Assembly (NCBI RefSeq): GCF_944387245.1
Contig: NZ_CALXEE010000004.1
Location: 1-64,000, forward strand
Length of the DNA: 64,000 bases
Source: an uncultured Intestinimonas sp.
GTDB taxonomy: Bacteria > Bacillota > Clostridia > Oscillospirales > Oscillospiraceae
Direction: 5' to 3'
Both the position numbers and the translations under genes were made by a program. The notes beneath the pieces were generated by a model. The model made no database searches. It had not been told where the DNA came from and saw only the letters and a list, made by a program, of their open reading frames with translations. Below are positions 15,540 to 25,066 of this stretch, piece after piece (position 1 is the first letter of the stretch; each line of letters begins with the position of its first letter).

Positions 15540-16904
15540 TCAGTCCTTATTCTGAGGCGGACAGATATCCTCCGCCCTTCTCCTCAGCTTTGCAAAGAAA
15601 AAACCATCAGTGCCATGTCGCTGGGGCCACAGGGTGACCATGCCCTCCGGCACCTCTCCCACCGGTCCCGGCAGGGTAAAGCCCTCCAAAGTGTACTCCG
15701 GATGGCGCTCCAGGAAGGTGATCACAATGTCCTCATTCTCTGTTGTCTGTAAAGTACATGTGCAGTATAGTAACACGCCTCCAGCTTTTACATAGGTGGA
15801 AACATTCTCTAAAATGGCCGCCTGCACCGCGGGAAGTCCGGCCAGAGGTGCCGGGTCCTTATAGCGGATGTCTGGCTTTTTTCGGATGATGCCCAGACCG
15901 GAGCAGGGCACATCAGCCATCACCAGGTCAAAAGTTCCCTCCCACTCGGCACGGTGAGCTTTCCCATCCTGGACGGCGGCGGTGAGGCAGGTGATCCCCA
16001 ACCGCTTGGCACCGGCATCGATCAGCGTTTTCTTATGGGCATGGATATCGCAGGAGACCAGATTCCCCTGATCTTCCATGGCAATGGCGGCGGCAAAAGA
16101 CTTGCCTCCGGGGGCGGCGCAGGCATCCAACACCGCCATTCCGGGCTTGGGTCCGGCCGCCAGCACCGCCAGACGGGCGCCGGCATCCTGGATGTAGATA
16201 CGGCCCTCCCGGAAAGCCGTAAGGTTCTCCACATCACCGCCACCGGTGAGGGTCAGACAATCAGGCAGCCAGGGGTGGGGTTCCGCCTGGGCACCCTCAT
16301 CCCGCAGAGAGGCCAGCACCTCCTCAGAAGTTCCCCGAAGACGGTTGACCTGGGCCACCGTAGGCGGCTCACCGTTGTCCAAGACCAGAAGGCGCTCCGT
16401 CTCTACCGGACCAAGCGCCTCCAAAAAGGTTTTTACCAACCACTCAGGGTGGCTATAACACACAGAGAGGTAGGAAACCGGGTCCTCCTCCGGGATAGTA
16501 GGCAGGCGGTCGATGTTCCGGGCCATAGAGCGGAGGATGCCGTTCACCAATCCCGGGCTTCTGGCGTTCTTACTGTGGCGCTTCACCAGGTCCACCGATT
16601 CGTTGACGGCGGCACTCACCGGCACTCGGGTGAGAAAGGCCATTTGGTAAGCCCCCAGACGCAAGGCATTGAGGACCTTGTTTTCCATCCGCTCTGGCTT
16701 CACAGTAGAGAATTTCCCAATATAGAAGTCCAGTAGTAGCCGGTTCTGGAGCACACCAAAGCACAACCGGGTGGCCAGTGCGGCGTCCCGGCTGTCCAGA
16801 CCAGCGGCCCTGATATTCTTTTTTAGCGACAGATCCGACCAGGCACCCTGCCGATCACAGGCGGACAGGGTCAGCAGCGCCACCTCCCGGGCATTGCCGG
16901 CCAT
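15540..16904 (-). CDS. rsmB: 16S rRNA m5C967 methyltransferase RsmB
   Basis: A 454-residue protein with an N-terminal NusB-like RNA-binding domain (1-140) and a C-terminal Rossmann methyltransferase. The SAM loop is LDACAAPGGKSFA. The two family cysteines lie in DVPCSGLG and the later YCTCTLQ segment. It methylates C5 of C967 in 16S rRNA. It lies between fmt and rlmN in the standard priA-def-fmt-rsmB-rlmN order. Confidence 0.96.
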   Translation of the reverse strand: MAGNAREVALLTLSACDRQGAWSDLSLKKNIRAAGLDSRDAALATRLCFGVLQNRLLLDFYIGKFSTVKPERMENKVLNALRLGAYQMAFLTRVPVSAAVNESVDLVKRHSKNARSPGLVNGILRSMARNIDRLPTIPEEDPVSYLSVCYSHPEWLVKTFLEALGPVETERLLVLDNGEPPTVAQVNRLRGTSEEVLASLRDEGAQAEPHPWLPDCLTLTGGGDVENLTAFREGRIYIQDAGARLAVLAAGPKPGMAVLDACAAPGGKSFAAAIAMEDQGNLVSCDIHAHKKTLIDAGAKRLGITCLTAAVQDGKAHRAEWEGTFDLVMADVPCSGLGIIRKKPDIRYKDPAPLAGLPAVQAAILENVSTYVKAGGVLLYCTCTLQTTENEDIVITFLERHPEYTLEGFTLPGPVGEVPEGMVTLWPQRHGTDGFFFAKLRRRAEDICPPQNKD

Positions 16905-16931
16905 AGGATCACTCCCTCTCTCCTACTCTAC

Positions 16932-17861
16932 TTACAGCTTTTCGCCCTCTGTCAGGGGATGTCCGCGGAGAAAATCCGCCGCCGCCATCCGCTTCTTCCC
17001 ATCGGGCTGAAGTTCCTTGATTCGCAGCAGGGTCCCTCCGCCGCAGGCCATGACGACCCCTGTCTTTCCCGCCTCCGCGACTGTGCCGGGAGCCAGATCC
17101 GTTGTACTGTCAATAATGTCAGTTAAAAACACTTTACATCTGATCCCACCGAATTCCGCCGTAGCACAGGGCCAAGGCAGCAACCCGCGGACCTGGTCAT
17201 GGAGGGCCTGTGCCCCTTTGGACCAGTCCATGGGGGAAAGCTCCCGGCTGAGCATGGGGGCATAGGTAGAGACCGCAGCGTCCTGCGGTGTCCTGGGGGC
17301 CTCCCCCTTGGCCAGCAGCTCCACTGCCTCCACCAGTAGCTTGCCGCCCAGCTCCGCCAGGCGGGCAAACAGTTCGGGGGCCGTCTCATCGGGGCCGATG
17401 GAAGTCTCTCCCTGGAGGATCATGTCTCCGGCGTCCAGCTCCGGCGCCATGTGCATGATGGTGACGCCGGTGGTCTTGTCCCCGTTGAGGATGGCCCAGT
17501 TAATGGGCGCTGCTCCGCGGTACTTGGGCAGCAGTGAGGAATGGACATTGATGCAGCCATAAGCGGGATAGTCTAAAATATCAGAAGGCAGGATGCGGCC
17601 GTAGGCCGCCACCACGATAAGCTCCGGCCCCAGGTCACGGATATAGCCCATGGCCTCTCCGTCCTTCATTTTCAGAGGCTGGAACACTGGGATATCATGT
17701 GCAATGGCATATTCCTTTACAGGGCTTGCCTGGAGCTTCATGCCCCGGTTTTTGGGCTTGTCTGGCTGGGTAAAAACACCGCACACCTCGTGACCGGCCT
17801 CCAGGAGGGCGGCTAGAGAGGCCACGGCGAAATCGGGGGTGCCCATAAAGAGGATGCGCAC
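16932..17861 (-). CDS. fmt: Methionyl-tRNA formyltransferase
   Basis: A 309-residue enzyme that formylates initiator Met-tRNA with 10-formyl-THF. The N-terminal domain starts with RILFMGTPDFAV. The catalytic region has NVHSSLLPKYRGAAPINWA (Asn/His) and the downstream ITIMHMAPELDAGD-like stretch with the catalytic Asp. The C-terminal OB-like tRNA-binding domain is present. It starts 2 bp after the def stop, so formylation and deformylation genes are coupled. Confidence 0.97.
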   Translation of the reverse strand: MRILFMGTPDFAVASLAALLEAGHEVCGVFTQPDKPKNRGMKLQASPVKEYAIAHDIPVFQPLKMKDGEAMGYIRDLGPELIVVAAYGRILPSDILDYPAYGCINVHSSLLPKYRGAAPINWAILNGDKTTGVTIMHMAPELDAGDMILQGETSIGPDETAPELFARLAELGGKLLVEAVELLAKGEAPRTPQDAAVSTYAPMLSRELSPMDWSKGAQALHDQVRGLLPWPCATAEFGGIRCKVFLTDIIDSTTDLAPGTVAEAGKTGVVMACGGGTLLRIKELQPDGKKRMAAADFLRGHPLTEGEKL

Positions 17862-17863
17862 GG

Positions 17864-18355
17864 TCAGTCCTCCTCTTCGTACATCTCGTCCAACTCCTTC
17901 TGGGTATAGAGCCGGTCAGTGAGTTCGGTAAAGATGTGGCCCTCAAGGTGATCCAGCTCATGGCAGAAGCAGCGTGCCACGATGGCCTCCCCCTCTACCT
18001 CAAACCAGTTGCCGTTCCGATCCTGGGCCTTAACCCGGACCTTCATGGGCCGCTCCACAGTGCCCCACTTGCCGGGGACGCTGAGGCAACCCTCCCAGCC
18101 GTCCTGGATCTCCTCGGAACGCCAGATGATCTCCGGGTTCACCAGCTCCAGCATCTGCTCCTGGGCGTCCACTACGATGACGCACCGGCGCAGGATGCCA
18201 ACCTGCGGGGCGGCCAGACCGGCGCCGCCGGCATCGGCCAAGGTTTCTTTGAGATCGTCCAGCAGGTCCCAAAGCCGCTGGTCGAAGTTGTTAACTGGAC
18301 GGCAGACCTTATGGAGTGCGGGGTCCTTGTCGGTCAGGATCTTTCTCAGTGCCAT
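17864..18355 (-). CDS. def: Peptide deformylase
   Basis: A 163-residue type I deformylase that removes the formyl group from nascent proteins. All three motifs are present: GGAGLAAPQVGI, EGCLSVP and CHELDHLEG, which provide the metal ligands (one Cys, two His) and the catalytic Glu. The tail is acidic. It is followed after 2 bp by fmt and preceded by priA by 12 bp. Confidence 0.97.
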   Translation of the reverse strand: MALRKILTDKDPALHKVCRPVNNFDQRLWDLLDDLKETLADAGGAGLAAPQVGILRRCVIVVDAQEQMLELVNPEIIWRSEEIQDGWEGCLSVPGKWGTVERPMKVRVKAQDRNGNWFEVEGEAIVARCFCHELDHLEGHIFTELTDRLYTQKELDEMYEEED

Positions 18356-18367
18356 AGTCGTATCCTC

Positions 18368-20848
18368 CTAATCGTATGGGTTCACATCGGCAAACACCGA
18401 AACGCCCCGGATCTCACGGTCATCGGCGGCGGCTTGGAGCAGGCCGGCGATGAGCTGCCGGACCTCCCTGGTGTTTTGGCAGAGCAGGGTCAGTCGATAG
18501 CGGTAGCGGTTGTTCACCTTGGCCACTGCCGCCGGAGCAGGCCCCAGCAAGCGTGGCCGCGTATCATAGTCATTCCAGGCCGCTGCCCAGCTCTCCAGGC
18601 TGCGACGGAGCTTTTGGCATTTTCGGAGTACGGCGGACTCGTCGGTACCCGAGGCGGTGAGGACAAAGACATCCCGGAAGGGCGGGTAGTCCATGAGTCG
18701 CCGCAGGTCAATTTCTTGGGCGTAGAAGCGGTTGTAGTCCTGGACAGCGGCACAGCGGATCACGTCGTTGTCTGGCGTATAGGTCTGGATCACCGCCCGG
18801 CCGGTCTTTTCTCCCCGGCCAGCCCGGCCCACCACTTGGGTGAGGAGGGAAAAGGTCCGTTCCGAAGCCCGGAAACTGTCCACGTACAGAGCCAGATCGG
18901 CGGCAACCACCCCCACCAGGGTCACATTCTCGAAGTCAAGGCCCTTGGCCACCATTTGGGTGCCCACCAGAATGGGCACTTTTTTTCGCTGAAAGCGGTC
19001 CAACAGCTTCTGGTGGCCGTCGGCGGCCGACACGGTGTCGGCGTCCATCCGAAGAATCTCCACTCCGGGAAAAAGTTCCTCTAGCTCACTCTGGACCTTC
19101 TGGGTTCCGGCGCCGATAAAATTCAGGGTGCCACCGCAAACCGGGCAGGCCTCCGGCAAGGGCTCGGAGTGGCCACAATAGTGGCACATGAGCCGGTGAT
19201 TGGCCGAGTGGTAAGTGAGGTGGACTGAGCACCGGGGACACACCGGCACCTCGCCGCACTCTCCACAGGAGACCATGCGGCTGGCCCCACGGCGGTTGAG
19301 GAACAGGATGGACTGCTCCCCACGTTCCAGATTGGACTCCAGCTCCCGGCGCAGCAGGGAACCAATACTGGTACCGTTGCCGGAGCGGAGTTCCTCCTTC
19401 ATGTCCGCAATATAGACGGCCGGAAGTGCCCGCTCATTGTAGCGTTTGGTCAATGCCACCAGGCGATAGACCCCGGTCTTGGCCAGATACATGGTCTCCA
19501 CCGACGGGGTAGCCGACCCCAACACCAGTAGTCCCCCCGCTTTGGCACAGCGGTATTTGGCGATCTCCCGGGCGTGGTACCGGGGGGTATTTTCCGACTT
19601 GTAGCTCCCCTCCTGCTCCTCATCCAGGATGATGAGGCCCAGGTTTTCCAGAGGGGCAAAGACAGCGGAGCGGGTACCCAGGGCCACACGGGCCAGACCG
19701 GAGCGCAGGCGCTTCCACTCATCGTAGCGTTCCCCGGCCCGGAGAGAGCTGTGGAGCACGGCCACGTCGCTTCCAAAGTGGGCGGTGAAGATCCGCAGGA
19801 GCTGCGGGGTGAGGGCGATTTCAGGTACCAGGACCATGGCGGTCTGCCCCCGGTCCAGCGCCGCTTGGATGAGGCGGAGATAGACTTGGGTTTTTCCGCT
19901 GCCCGTCACACCATAGAGGAGGGCTACGGCGGGCTCCGGGGACCGGCACAGGCCGTCCAGAGTCTGAAAAGCGGCCTCCTGCTGCGCATTGAGCACTGGT
20001 GGAGGCGCTGTGGGTCCGTCCGCCTCCTCATGTCCCCCACGAAAGACCTCCCGCTCCTCCAGTGTGACCAGCCCGCTTTTGACCAGAGACTTGATGGTGG
20101 GGCCAGAAGCGCCGGTGAAATAGCAGATTTCCTTGACGCTGGCGCTGCCCACGGTGCTCAGGAGTTCCACCACAGCATACCTCAGGGGGGCGCTCCGGCG
20201 CTTGGACGTTACCTGAGCCATGGCCTCCTCCGCCGGAACGGCCAGGGAGGCCACTTTTTCCCGTTTGTCTCCCACCCCCCGCTGGGCGCTGGTCTCCAGG
20301 GTGAGCACGCCCTGCTCGGTGAGCAGCTTCAAAGCGGGGGCGGGATCGGCAGTACCCAGAGCGGCATGGATCTGCCCCAACTCGGCGGAGCCGCCACAGG
20401 CCCAGATGAGGTCCAGGATCTGCGTAGCCAGACGGGAGCGTCCCACCGCGGCATAAGAGGCCTCCCGGTCCACACTGGAGGCGATGTGATAGCTGTCACG
20501 GATGGAGAACCACAGCCCTGCTGGCAGCATGGCCCGGGCAGCGTCGTACACGGTGCAGAAATACCGCTCCCGCATCCACAGGCACAGCTTCAGGCCCTGT
20601 CCGTCCAGTACGGGGGCGTCATCCAGAACGGCAAACACCTCTTTGAGACGCTTTCCCTCCGGCAGCTCACTGGATAAGGCCAGCACGATGCCTTCTGTAC
20701 GCTTATTTCCACGACCGAAGGGCACCAGCACCCGAACACCGGGCACAACCCTGCCCTCCAGCTCTGCTGGAACCAGATAATCGTAGGGCCTGTCGATGGC
20801 ATAGGCGGCCGCCGCCAGGGCTATTTTTGCGATGACCGCCCCATCCAC
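18368..20848 (-). CDS. priA: Primosomal replication restart helicase PriA
   Basis: An 826-residue superfamily 2 helicase that reloads the replisome at collapsed forks. An N-terminal 3' DNA-binding domain (1-110) and winged helix precede Walker A (GVTGSGKTQVYL). The Walker B box reads LDEEQEGSYK rather than the usual DEEH. Two zinc-binding pairs follow (CGECGEVPVCPRCSVHL, CHYCGHSEPLPEACPVCGG), then helicase motifs V-VI (GTQMVAKGLDFENVTLVGV, QVVGRAGRG). It sits between rpoZ and def; coaBC, usually just upstream, is absent. Confidence 0.96.
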   Translation of the reverse strand: MDGAVIAKIALAAAAYAIDRPYDYLVPAELEGRVVPGVRVLVPFGRGNKRTEGIVLALSSELPEGKRLKEVFAVLDDAPVLDGQGLKLCLWMRERYFCTVYDAARAMLPAGLWFSIRDSYHIASSVDREASYAAVGRSRLATQILDLIWACGGSAELGQIHAALGTADPAPALKLLTEQGVLTLETSAQRGVGDKREKVASLAVPAEEAMAQVTSKRRSAPLRYAVVELLSTVGSASVKEICYFTGASGPTIKSLVKSGLVTLEEREVFRGGHEEADGPTAPPPVLNAQQEAAFQTLDGLCRSPEPAVALLYGVTGSGKTQVYLRLIQAALDRGQTAMVLVPEIALTPQLLRIFTAHFGSDVAVLHSSLRAGERYDEWKRLRSGLARVALGTRSAVFAPLENLGLIILDEEQEGSYKSENTPRYHAREIAKYRCAKAGGLLVLGSATPSVETMYLAKTGVYRLVALTKRYNERALPAVYIADMKEELRSGNGTSIGSLLRRELESNLERGEQSILFLNRRGASRMVSCGECGEVPVCPRCSVHLTYHSANHRLMCHYCGHSEPLPEACPVCGGTLNFIGAGTQKVQSELEELFPGVEILRMDADTVSAADGHQKLLDRFQRKKVPILVGTQMVAKGLDFENVTLVGVVAADLALYVDSFRASERTFSLLTQVVGRAGRGEKTGRAVIQTYTPDNDVIRCAAVQDYNRFYAQEIDLRRLMDYPPFRDVFVLTASGTDESAVLRKCQKLRRSLESWAAAWNDYDTRPRLLGPAPAAVAKVNNRYRYRLTLLCQNTREVRQLIAGLLQAAADDREIRGVSVFADVNPYD

Positions 20849-20928
20849 CGCTGCTCTCTCCTTCCGTCACAGAAAAGGCAAGCGCCGGGGGCTGTTCGCC
20901 CGTCCGGCACTTCCATCACGCCTGGGAA

Positions 20929-20950
20929 TGTGTCCGTACCCCCGGACACA
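20929..20950 (-). other. Hairpin just downstream of rpoZ
   Basis: A perfect 8-bp stem (TGTGTCCG / CGGACACA) with a 6-nt loop, two bases past the rpoZ stop. No U-tract follows, so it is more likely a 3'-end stabiliser or processing site than a terminator. Confidence 0.4.
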
Positions 20951-20952
20951 AG

Positions 20953-21162
20953 TCAAGCCTGGGGCTGAGGGGGCAGGCTCAAATCCACCTTGCCCTCGGC
21001 GATCTCACGGATCGCGATGCTCACGGGCTTATCGTTGAGGGGATAGCCCCCCTCTTCGGCATCGGCGGCAATCTGACGGGCCCGGTGGGCCACCACATTC
21101 ACCAGTTGATAACGGCTGGGCACCTGCGCGAGCAGGTCCTTCATAGCGGGATAGAGCATCAT
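20953..21162 (-). CDS. rpoZ: RNA polymerase omega subunit
   Basis: A 69-residue omega subunit that helps assemble RNA polymerase. The conserved block SRYQLVNVVAHRARQIAADAE lies at residues 16-36, followed by a basic-acidic tail. Two tandem ATG codons open the frame; GGAG lies about 11 bases before the first. It sits in the gmk-rpoZ-priA order typical of Firmicutes. Confidence 0.93.
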   Translation of the reverse strand: MMLYPAMKDLLAQVPSRYQLVNVVAHRARQIAADAEEGGYPLNDKPVSIAIREIAEGKVDLSLPPQPQA

Positions 21163-21237
21163 AACAGATCCAACTCCTTTGTTTACTGCATAGAATATCC
21201 GGAACTGCGTCCGGTATGGACACTGGGCGGAAGATCC

Positions 21238-21849
21238 TCAGATCCCCTCCACCAGGTGCATGCGATTTCTGGTCCGGCAGTCCTCTGCCGTCAGGATGGA
21301 AATGATCTCCGCCGCGGCGTCAGAGACCTTATCATTGACCACCAGGTAGTCATAATTGGGAATCTGAGTATATTCCTCCTGGGCCTTGGTGAGCCGACCG
21401 GCGATGACCTCCTCGCTGTCGGTATTGCGTCCCCGCAGACGGCGGGAGAGCTCCTCAAAGGAGGGGGGGATGATAAAGATAAGCACCGCCTCGGGACATT
21501 TTGAACGGACCTTGGCTGCGCCTTGGACTTCGATGTCCAGGAGCACATCAATTCCGGCATCCAGCTTCTCCTGGATGACCTTCAGCGAGGTGCCGTAGTA
21601 GTTACCCACATACTCTGCGTGCTCAAGGAGTTCTCCACGGGAAATCATGCCCTCAAACTCCGCACGATCCACAAAGTTATAGTTGACACCGTTAGCCTCA
21701 CCCACCCTGGGCTTCCGAGTAGTGAATGAAACGGAAAAATAAATATCCTGCCGCTGACTGAGCAGCTCAGCGATCACCGTACTCTTACCCACGCCGGATG
21801 GGCCGGACAGGACAATCAGCTCGCCGTGTGTCTTTTTCTTGAGTGCCAT
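21238..21849 (-). CDS. gmk: Guanylate kinase
   Basis: A 203-residue enzyme converting GMP to GDP. The P-loop LSGPSGVGKSTVIAEL and the GMP-binding segment SFTTRKPRVGEANGVNYNFV are intact, followed by a lid region and YDYLVVND. The ATG overlaps the remA stop (TGATG). It belongs to the yicC-remA-gmk-rpoZ operon conserved in Firmicutes. Confidence 0.97.
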   Translation of the reverse strand: MALKKKTHGELIVLSGPSGVGKSTVIAELLSQRQDIYFSVSFTTRKPRVGEANGVNYNFVDRAEFEGMISRGELLEHAEYVGNYYGTSLKVIQEKLDAGIDVLLDIEVQGAAKVRSKCPEAVLIFIIPPSFEELSRRLRGRNTDSEEVIAGRLTKAQEEYTQIPNYDYLVVNDKVSDAAAEIISILTAEDCRTRNRMHLVEGI

Positions 21850-22124
21850 CAGTCCTCTGCCTCCTCTTCCTCATCCTCCGCCGCCGGCTCACCGCCGGCA
21901 AAGCGCCCGGCCACCTTCTCTGGCTGGATGGCCGAGAGTACGATGTGGTCGCTGTCCATGACCAGAACCGCTCGGGTCCTCCGGCCAAAGGTGGCGTCGA
22001 TGAGGACGCCCCGCTCCCTGGCCTCCTGGACCATACGCTTGATGGGGGCGGACTCCGGACTCACCACCGCGATGAGCCGGCTTGCTGAGACCATATTGCC
22101 AAAGCCGATATTGATGAGCTTCAT
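21849..22124 (-). CDS. remA: RemA/DUF370 extracellular-matrix regulator
   Basis: A 91-residue DUF370 protein. It starts [21 protein letters not shown], with the ATG at 22124 chosen over an upstream GTG because GAGGA precedes it at good spacing and the family begins here. RemA in B. subtilis is an oligomeric DNA-binding activator of matrix and osmoprotection genes. Conserved [22 protein letters not shown] is present. The C-terminal acidic tail (DEEEEAED) is an extension beyond the B. subtilis protein. Confidence 0.93.
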   Translation of the reverse strand: MKLINIGFGNMVSASRLIAVVSPESAPIKRMVQEARERGVLIDATFGRRTRAVLVMDSDHIVLSAIQPEKVAGRFAGGEPAAEDEEEEAED

Positions 22125-22138
22125 GCTGCCGCTTCCTC

Positions 22139-23017
22139 TCACTCGATGTTCTGGACCTGCTCCCGGATCTTTTCGATCTCTGCCTTGATATCAATGACAT
22201 GGCGGGCGATCTCCAGATCGTTACACTTAGAGCCAATGGTGTTGGCTTCCCGGTTGAACTCCTGGATGAGGAAGTCCAGCTTCCGGCCGATAGGACCACC
22301 CTGGCTCAGCATGGTCCGGAGTTGGGAAAGGTGGCTGCGTAGGCGGACGGTCTCCTCATCCACCGCCACCTTGTCGGCAAAGATGGCCGCCTCAGTGAGA
22401 ATGCGGCTCTCGTCCAACTGCTGATTCTGGAGGACTTCACGCATTTTGGCCTCCAAACGAGCCCGATACTCGGCTACCGTTTTTGGGCTTTGCTCCTCCA
22501 CCTGCCCGGTGAGGGCCTCGATGGTATCGGCCCGAGAGAGGATGTCGGCGGAGAGCCGCTCCCCTTCCCGCTCCCGCATGACAGCAAAGTCGGCCAGAGC
22601 CTGGTCCAGCACCGCGCAGATATCGGCGGCAGCCTCCTCCACATTCTCCGGCGCCTTCTCCGTCTGGAGCACATCAGGGAACCGGGCCATCAGGGCCAGA
22701 TCGGGCAGGCCCAAGAGTTGATAGGTGTCTTTGAGTTCCTTCAGCGCCGCCACATAGCCGGCCGCCACCGGATGGTTCACCTTTACAGTGACCGCGTCGG
22801 CGCCTGCACTGTCCATGGTGACAAAGACGTCTACTTTTCCCCGGGAAATGGCGCTCTGGACGCGGCTTTTCATGGCGTCCTCGGCAAAGATATAGGCTCT
22901 GGGCATCTTGATGTTGCAGTCCAGGTACCGGTTGTTCACCGACCGGACCTCCACCACGATGGAGCGGCCGTGGAGCACGGCCTCCCCCCTACCATAGCCA
23001 GTCATACTGCGGACCAA
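22139..23017 (-). CDS. YicC/YloC-family endoribonuclease
   Basis: A 292-residue YicC-like protein. The family is implicated in sRNA and mRNA decay. The start is TTG at 23017 with GGGGAG seven bases upstream, giving the usual [12 protein letters not shown]-terminus; an ATG at 23005 is the alternative. The C-terminal block [26 protein letters not shown] is the strongest family signature. It heads the remA-gmk-rpoZ block. Confidence 0.93.
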   Translation of the reverse strand: MVRSMTGYGRGEAVLHGRSIVVEVRSVNNRYLDCNIKMPRAYIFAEDAMKSRVQSAISRGKVDVFVTMDSAGADAVTVKVNHPVAAGYVAALKELKDTYQLLGLPDLALMARFPDVLQTEKAPENVEEAAADICAVLDQALADFAVMREREGERLSADILSRADTIEALTGQVEEQSPKTVAEYRARLEAKMREVLQNQQLDESRILTEAAIFADKVAVDEETVRLRSHLSQLRTMLSQGGPIGRKLDFLIQEFNREANTIGSKCNDLEIARHVIDIKAEIEKIREQVQNIE

Positions 23018-23055
23018 GGGTGGTCTCCCCTTTCTTCTCTCTTCTGTTGTTCCGA

Positions 23056-23592
23056 TCAGCCACCGCGTCCCCGGCGCATAGGCCGGTCCACACGGGCGAC
23101 GTAAAAAGCAATGAGCTTACTGAAGCCATAGTCATAAACCAGGAACACCACGTTCCCAGCTGGATAGAGAAGCCAGCCCAGCTCCTCCGCCTGTGGCATG
23201 CCCCACAGGAAGACGCCACGGAACCCAAACCACATTATGGTGAAGGCGACGTTGAAAAAGGCCAGCTTCACCACCAGTTCCAAAGGCAACCGCCGCAAGC
23301 GCTCAGCCACCCATTTAACCAGTGGATAGAGGCCGAAAAAGATCAGGTAAAGCAGCCCGCATCCCTTACTGGGCAGCAGGATCAGGGCCAGCACCGAGGT
23401 GCCAGCCCAGCACAGCCCTCCCGCCGCTGGACCGGCGGAGATAACGGCGGCAGCTGGCATCAGTCCGGCTACGGCCACCAGCCCAATCCGGCCCCAGGGC
23501 GCCATGGCAGCCGCCCACAGCACCACCAGGGAGAGAGCCGTCAGCATGGCCGCCAGGGCCAGCTTTCCGGCATACGGTGTCCGTCCTCTCAT
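23056..23592 (-). CDS. Polytopic membrane protein of unknown function
   Basis: A 178-residue hydrophobic protein with about five to six predicted TM segments and a short basic C-terminus (RVDRPMRRGRGG). I do not recognise the family. The overall look (small, Gly/Ala-rich helices) resembles substrate-binding S components of ECF transporters, but no diagnostic motif is seen. The ATG overlaps the stop of the J-domain gene (TGATG), so its translation depends on that gene. It is the last gene of the cdaA-led run. Confidence 0.75.
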   Translation of the reverse strand: MRGRTPYAGKLALAAMLTALSLVVLWAAAMAPWGRIGLVAVAGLMPAAAVISAGPAAGGLCWAGTSVLALILLPSKGCGLLYLIFFGLYPLVKWVAERLRRLPLELVVKLAFFNVAFTIMWFGFRGVFLWGMPQAEELGWLLYPAGNVVFLVYDYGFSKLIAFYVARVDRPMRRGRGG

Positions 23593-24194
23593 CAGTTTCC
23601 GCACCCGCCGCACAGGCAGTTGAGACACAGAAGGGTGGTACAGCAATCACAGGAATCCATTCCTCCGTTGGTGTAACCGTAGGGCCGGTAGGACTGTCCG
23701 CCCTGCCGCATCATGTTGTAGGCCTGACGGTACTCCAGGTTGCCCGGGTCCATATTGCACGCCATTTGATACTGCTGCATGGCCTCGTCCAACCAACCCT
23801 TCCGGTAGGCGATGGAGCCCATGAGAAAGTGCCACTCGGCATCCTGCCCAGGCACTGACTGGAGCAGTTGCTCCGCCTGGGCCAAATTGCCCAGATTGAT
23901 GGCCTGCCGGGCACGGGCGTACACCGAGGAACCACCGGACTGGCTTTGCCGCTGATAACCACTCTGCTGCTGGTAGGCGCTCTGATATCCGCCTCCGCCC
24001 CGACCGGAACGCTGCTTCGTGATGGCATCGTAGGCCTCGTTGATGGCCTTCATCTTCTCCTCAGCCAGATCGGCCAGCGGGTTATTCTGATAGTTGTCCG
24101 GATGATACTTTCGGGCCAACTCCCGGTAGGCCCGCTTGATCTCCTCGTCGCTGGCATCCGGGCTGACGCCCAGCACGCTGTAAGGATCGTTCAT
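23592..24194 (-). CDS. J-domain protein with cysteine-rich C-terminus
   Basis: A 200-residue protein. The N-terminal J domain (3-65) has HPD at 31-33 and would stimulate a DnaK-type Hsp70. A Gly/Tyr/Gln-rich linker (GGGGYQSAYQQQSGYQ) follows, then a TPR-like helical segment, and finally a 19-residue tail with seven cysteines (CDCCTTLLCLNCLCGGCGN) suited to metal binding. It lacks the DnaJ zinc finger. The start was set at the ATG that opens the J domain; it overlaps the DUF5685 gene by 4 bp. Its partner may be the DUF5685 protein or the downstream membrane protein. Confidence 0.85.
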   Translation of the reverse strand: MNDPYSVLGVSPDASDEEIKRAYRELARKYHPDNYQNNPLADLAEEKMKAINEAYDAITKQRSGRGGGGYQSAYQQQSGYQRQSQSGGSSVYARARQAINLGNLAQAEQLLQSVPGQDAEWHFLMGSIAYRKGWLDEAMQQYQMACNMDPGNLEYRQAYNMMRQGGQSYRPYGYTNGGMDSCDCCTTLLCLNCLCGGCGN

Positions 24195-25066
24195 AGCTTG
24201 TTCTCCCTGTTTTCTTTCTTGCGCCGCCGCCACTGTCCGGTGAAGACGGCCTCCTCCACCATGGGAAGTCCCAGGCACAGAATATTCATAATGATGCCGT
24301 TCCACGGACCGGTATCCGTAAGGTTGCAGGCTGACACCGCCAGGTTCAGCGAGTGCCGCAGCGTCAGGCGGACCTCCTCCCGGTGTGCCTCTGGCCCATC
24401 CGGGAAACGCAGGAGCAACGGATTGTAGCTTCCCGATTTCCGGTCTTCATCCAGGTCGTCCCAGGCATCCACTAGATAGATCCAGCGGCCCACGTGATAG
24501 AGCATCTGACCCAGAGCCCGGTCCCGGACTTCCTCGCCGGTAGCTGGAGCCGCCGCCGCCAAAATACGGGCGAAGGTGTCTGCTGTCCGGTCCAGGGAAG
24601 AGGACCTGTCCTTCTCCAGCATGTGGAGTTCCTCCAGGCAGGCCACTGTCTGCCGGTCAAAGTCCGGCCGCCTCAGAGCAGCCTTCCGATAGGCTGGACG
24701 AAGCAGCAGGCTCAGCAATCTGGCAGGCAGTCCCCGGAAAAATCCCCGGTCAGCTACGCTGTCACGCAGCTTCCAGTAAGTGAGGATGATACTCTCATCG
24801 GCCGCCGTATCCAGTCCAGGTCGGGATGGGCAGACCTGTTTTCCCCGAAGGGGACAGGCCACACACCGCCGCCGCTCCAGTCCTACCGTCTCCCCCGGCG
24901 GGGCCAAAACCATGGCCAGAAAGGCGAAGTCATAATTGAGGAGCAGTCTTGGAAAAAAGCCGTACCGCCGGCCCAGCGTGTGGCACAGGCCGCAGTAAAT
25001 TCCCTGGTATGCGTCCAGTTCCCGGACCTTCAGTTCCCCCCTTAGGGGGACTACATAGCCGAACAT
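24191..25066 (-). CDS. DUF5685-family protein with Cys-rich N-terminus
   Basis: A 291-residue protein matching my memory of the DUF5685 family. It opens MFGYVVPLRGELKVRE, with C25-x2-C28 (YCGLCHTLG) and C68-x2-C71...C79, which could form a metal site. The rest is helical, with acidic patches such as DAWDDLDEDRKSGSYNPLL that recall polyprenyl-synthase-like folds. No biochemical function is known to me. It overlaps RseC upstream (TGATG) and the J-domain gene downstream (4 bp), so the three are tightly coupled. Confidence 0.8.
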   Translation of the reverse strand: MFGYVVPLRGELKVRELDAYQGIYCGLCHTLGRRYGFFPRLLLNYDFAFLAMVLAPPGETVGLERRRCVACPLRGKQVCPSRPGLDTAADESIILTYWKLRDSVADRGFFRGLPARLLSLLLRPAYRKAALRRPDFDRQTVACLEELHMLEKDRSSSLDRTADTFARILAAAAPATGEEVRDRALGQMLYHVGRWIYLVDAWDDLDEDRKSGSYNPLLLRFPDGPEAHREEVRLTLRHSLNLAVSACNLTDTGPWNGIIMNILCLGLPMVEEAVFTGQWRRRKKENRENKL

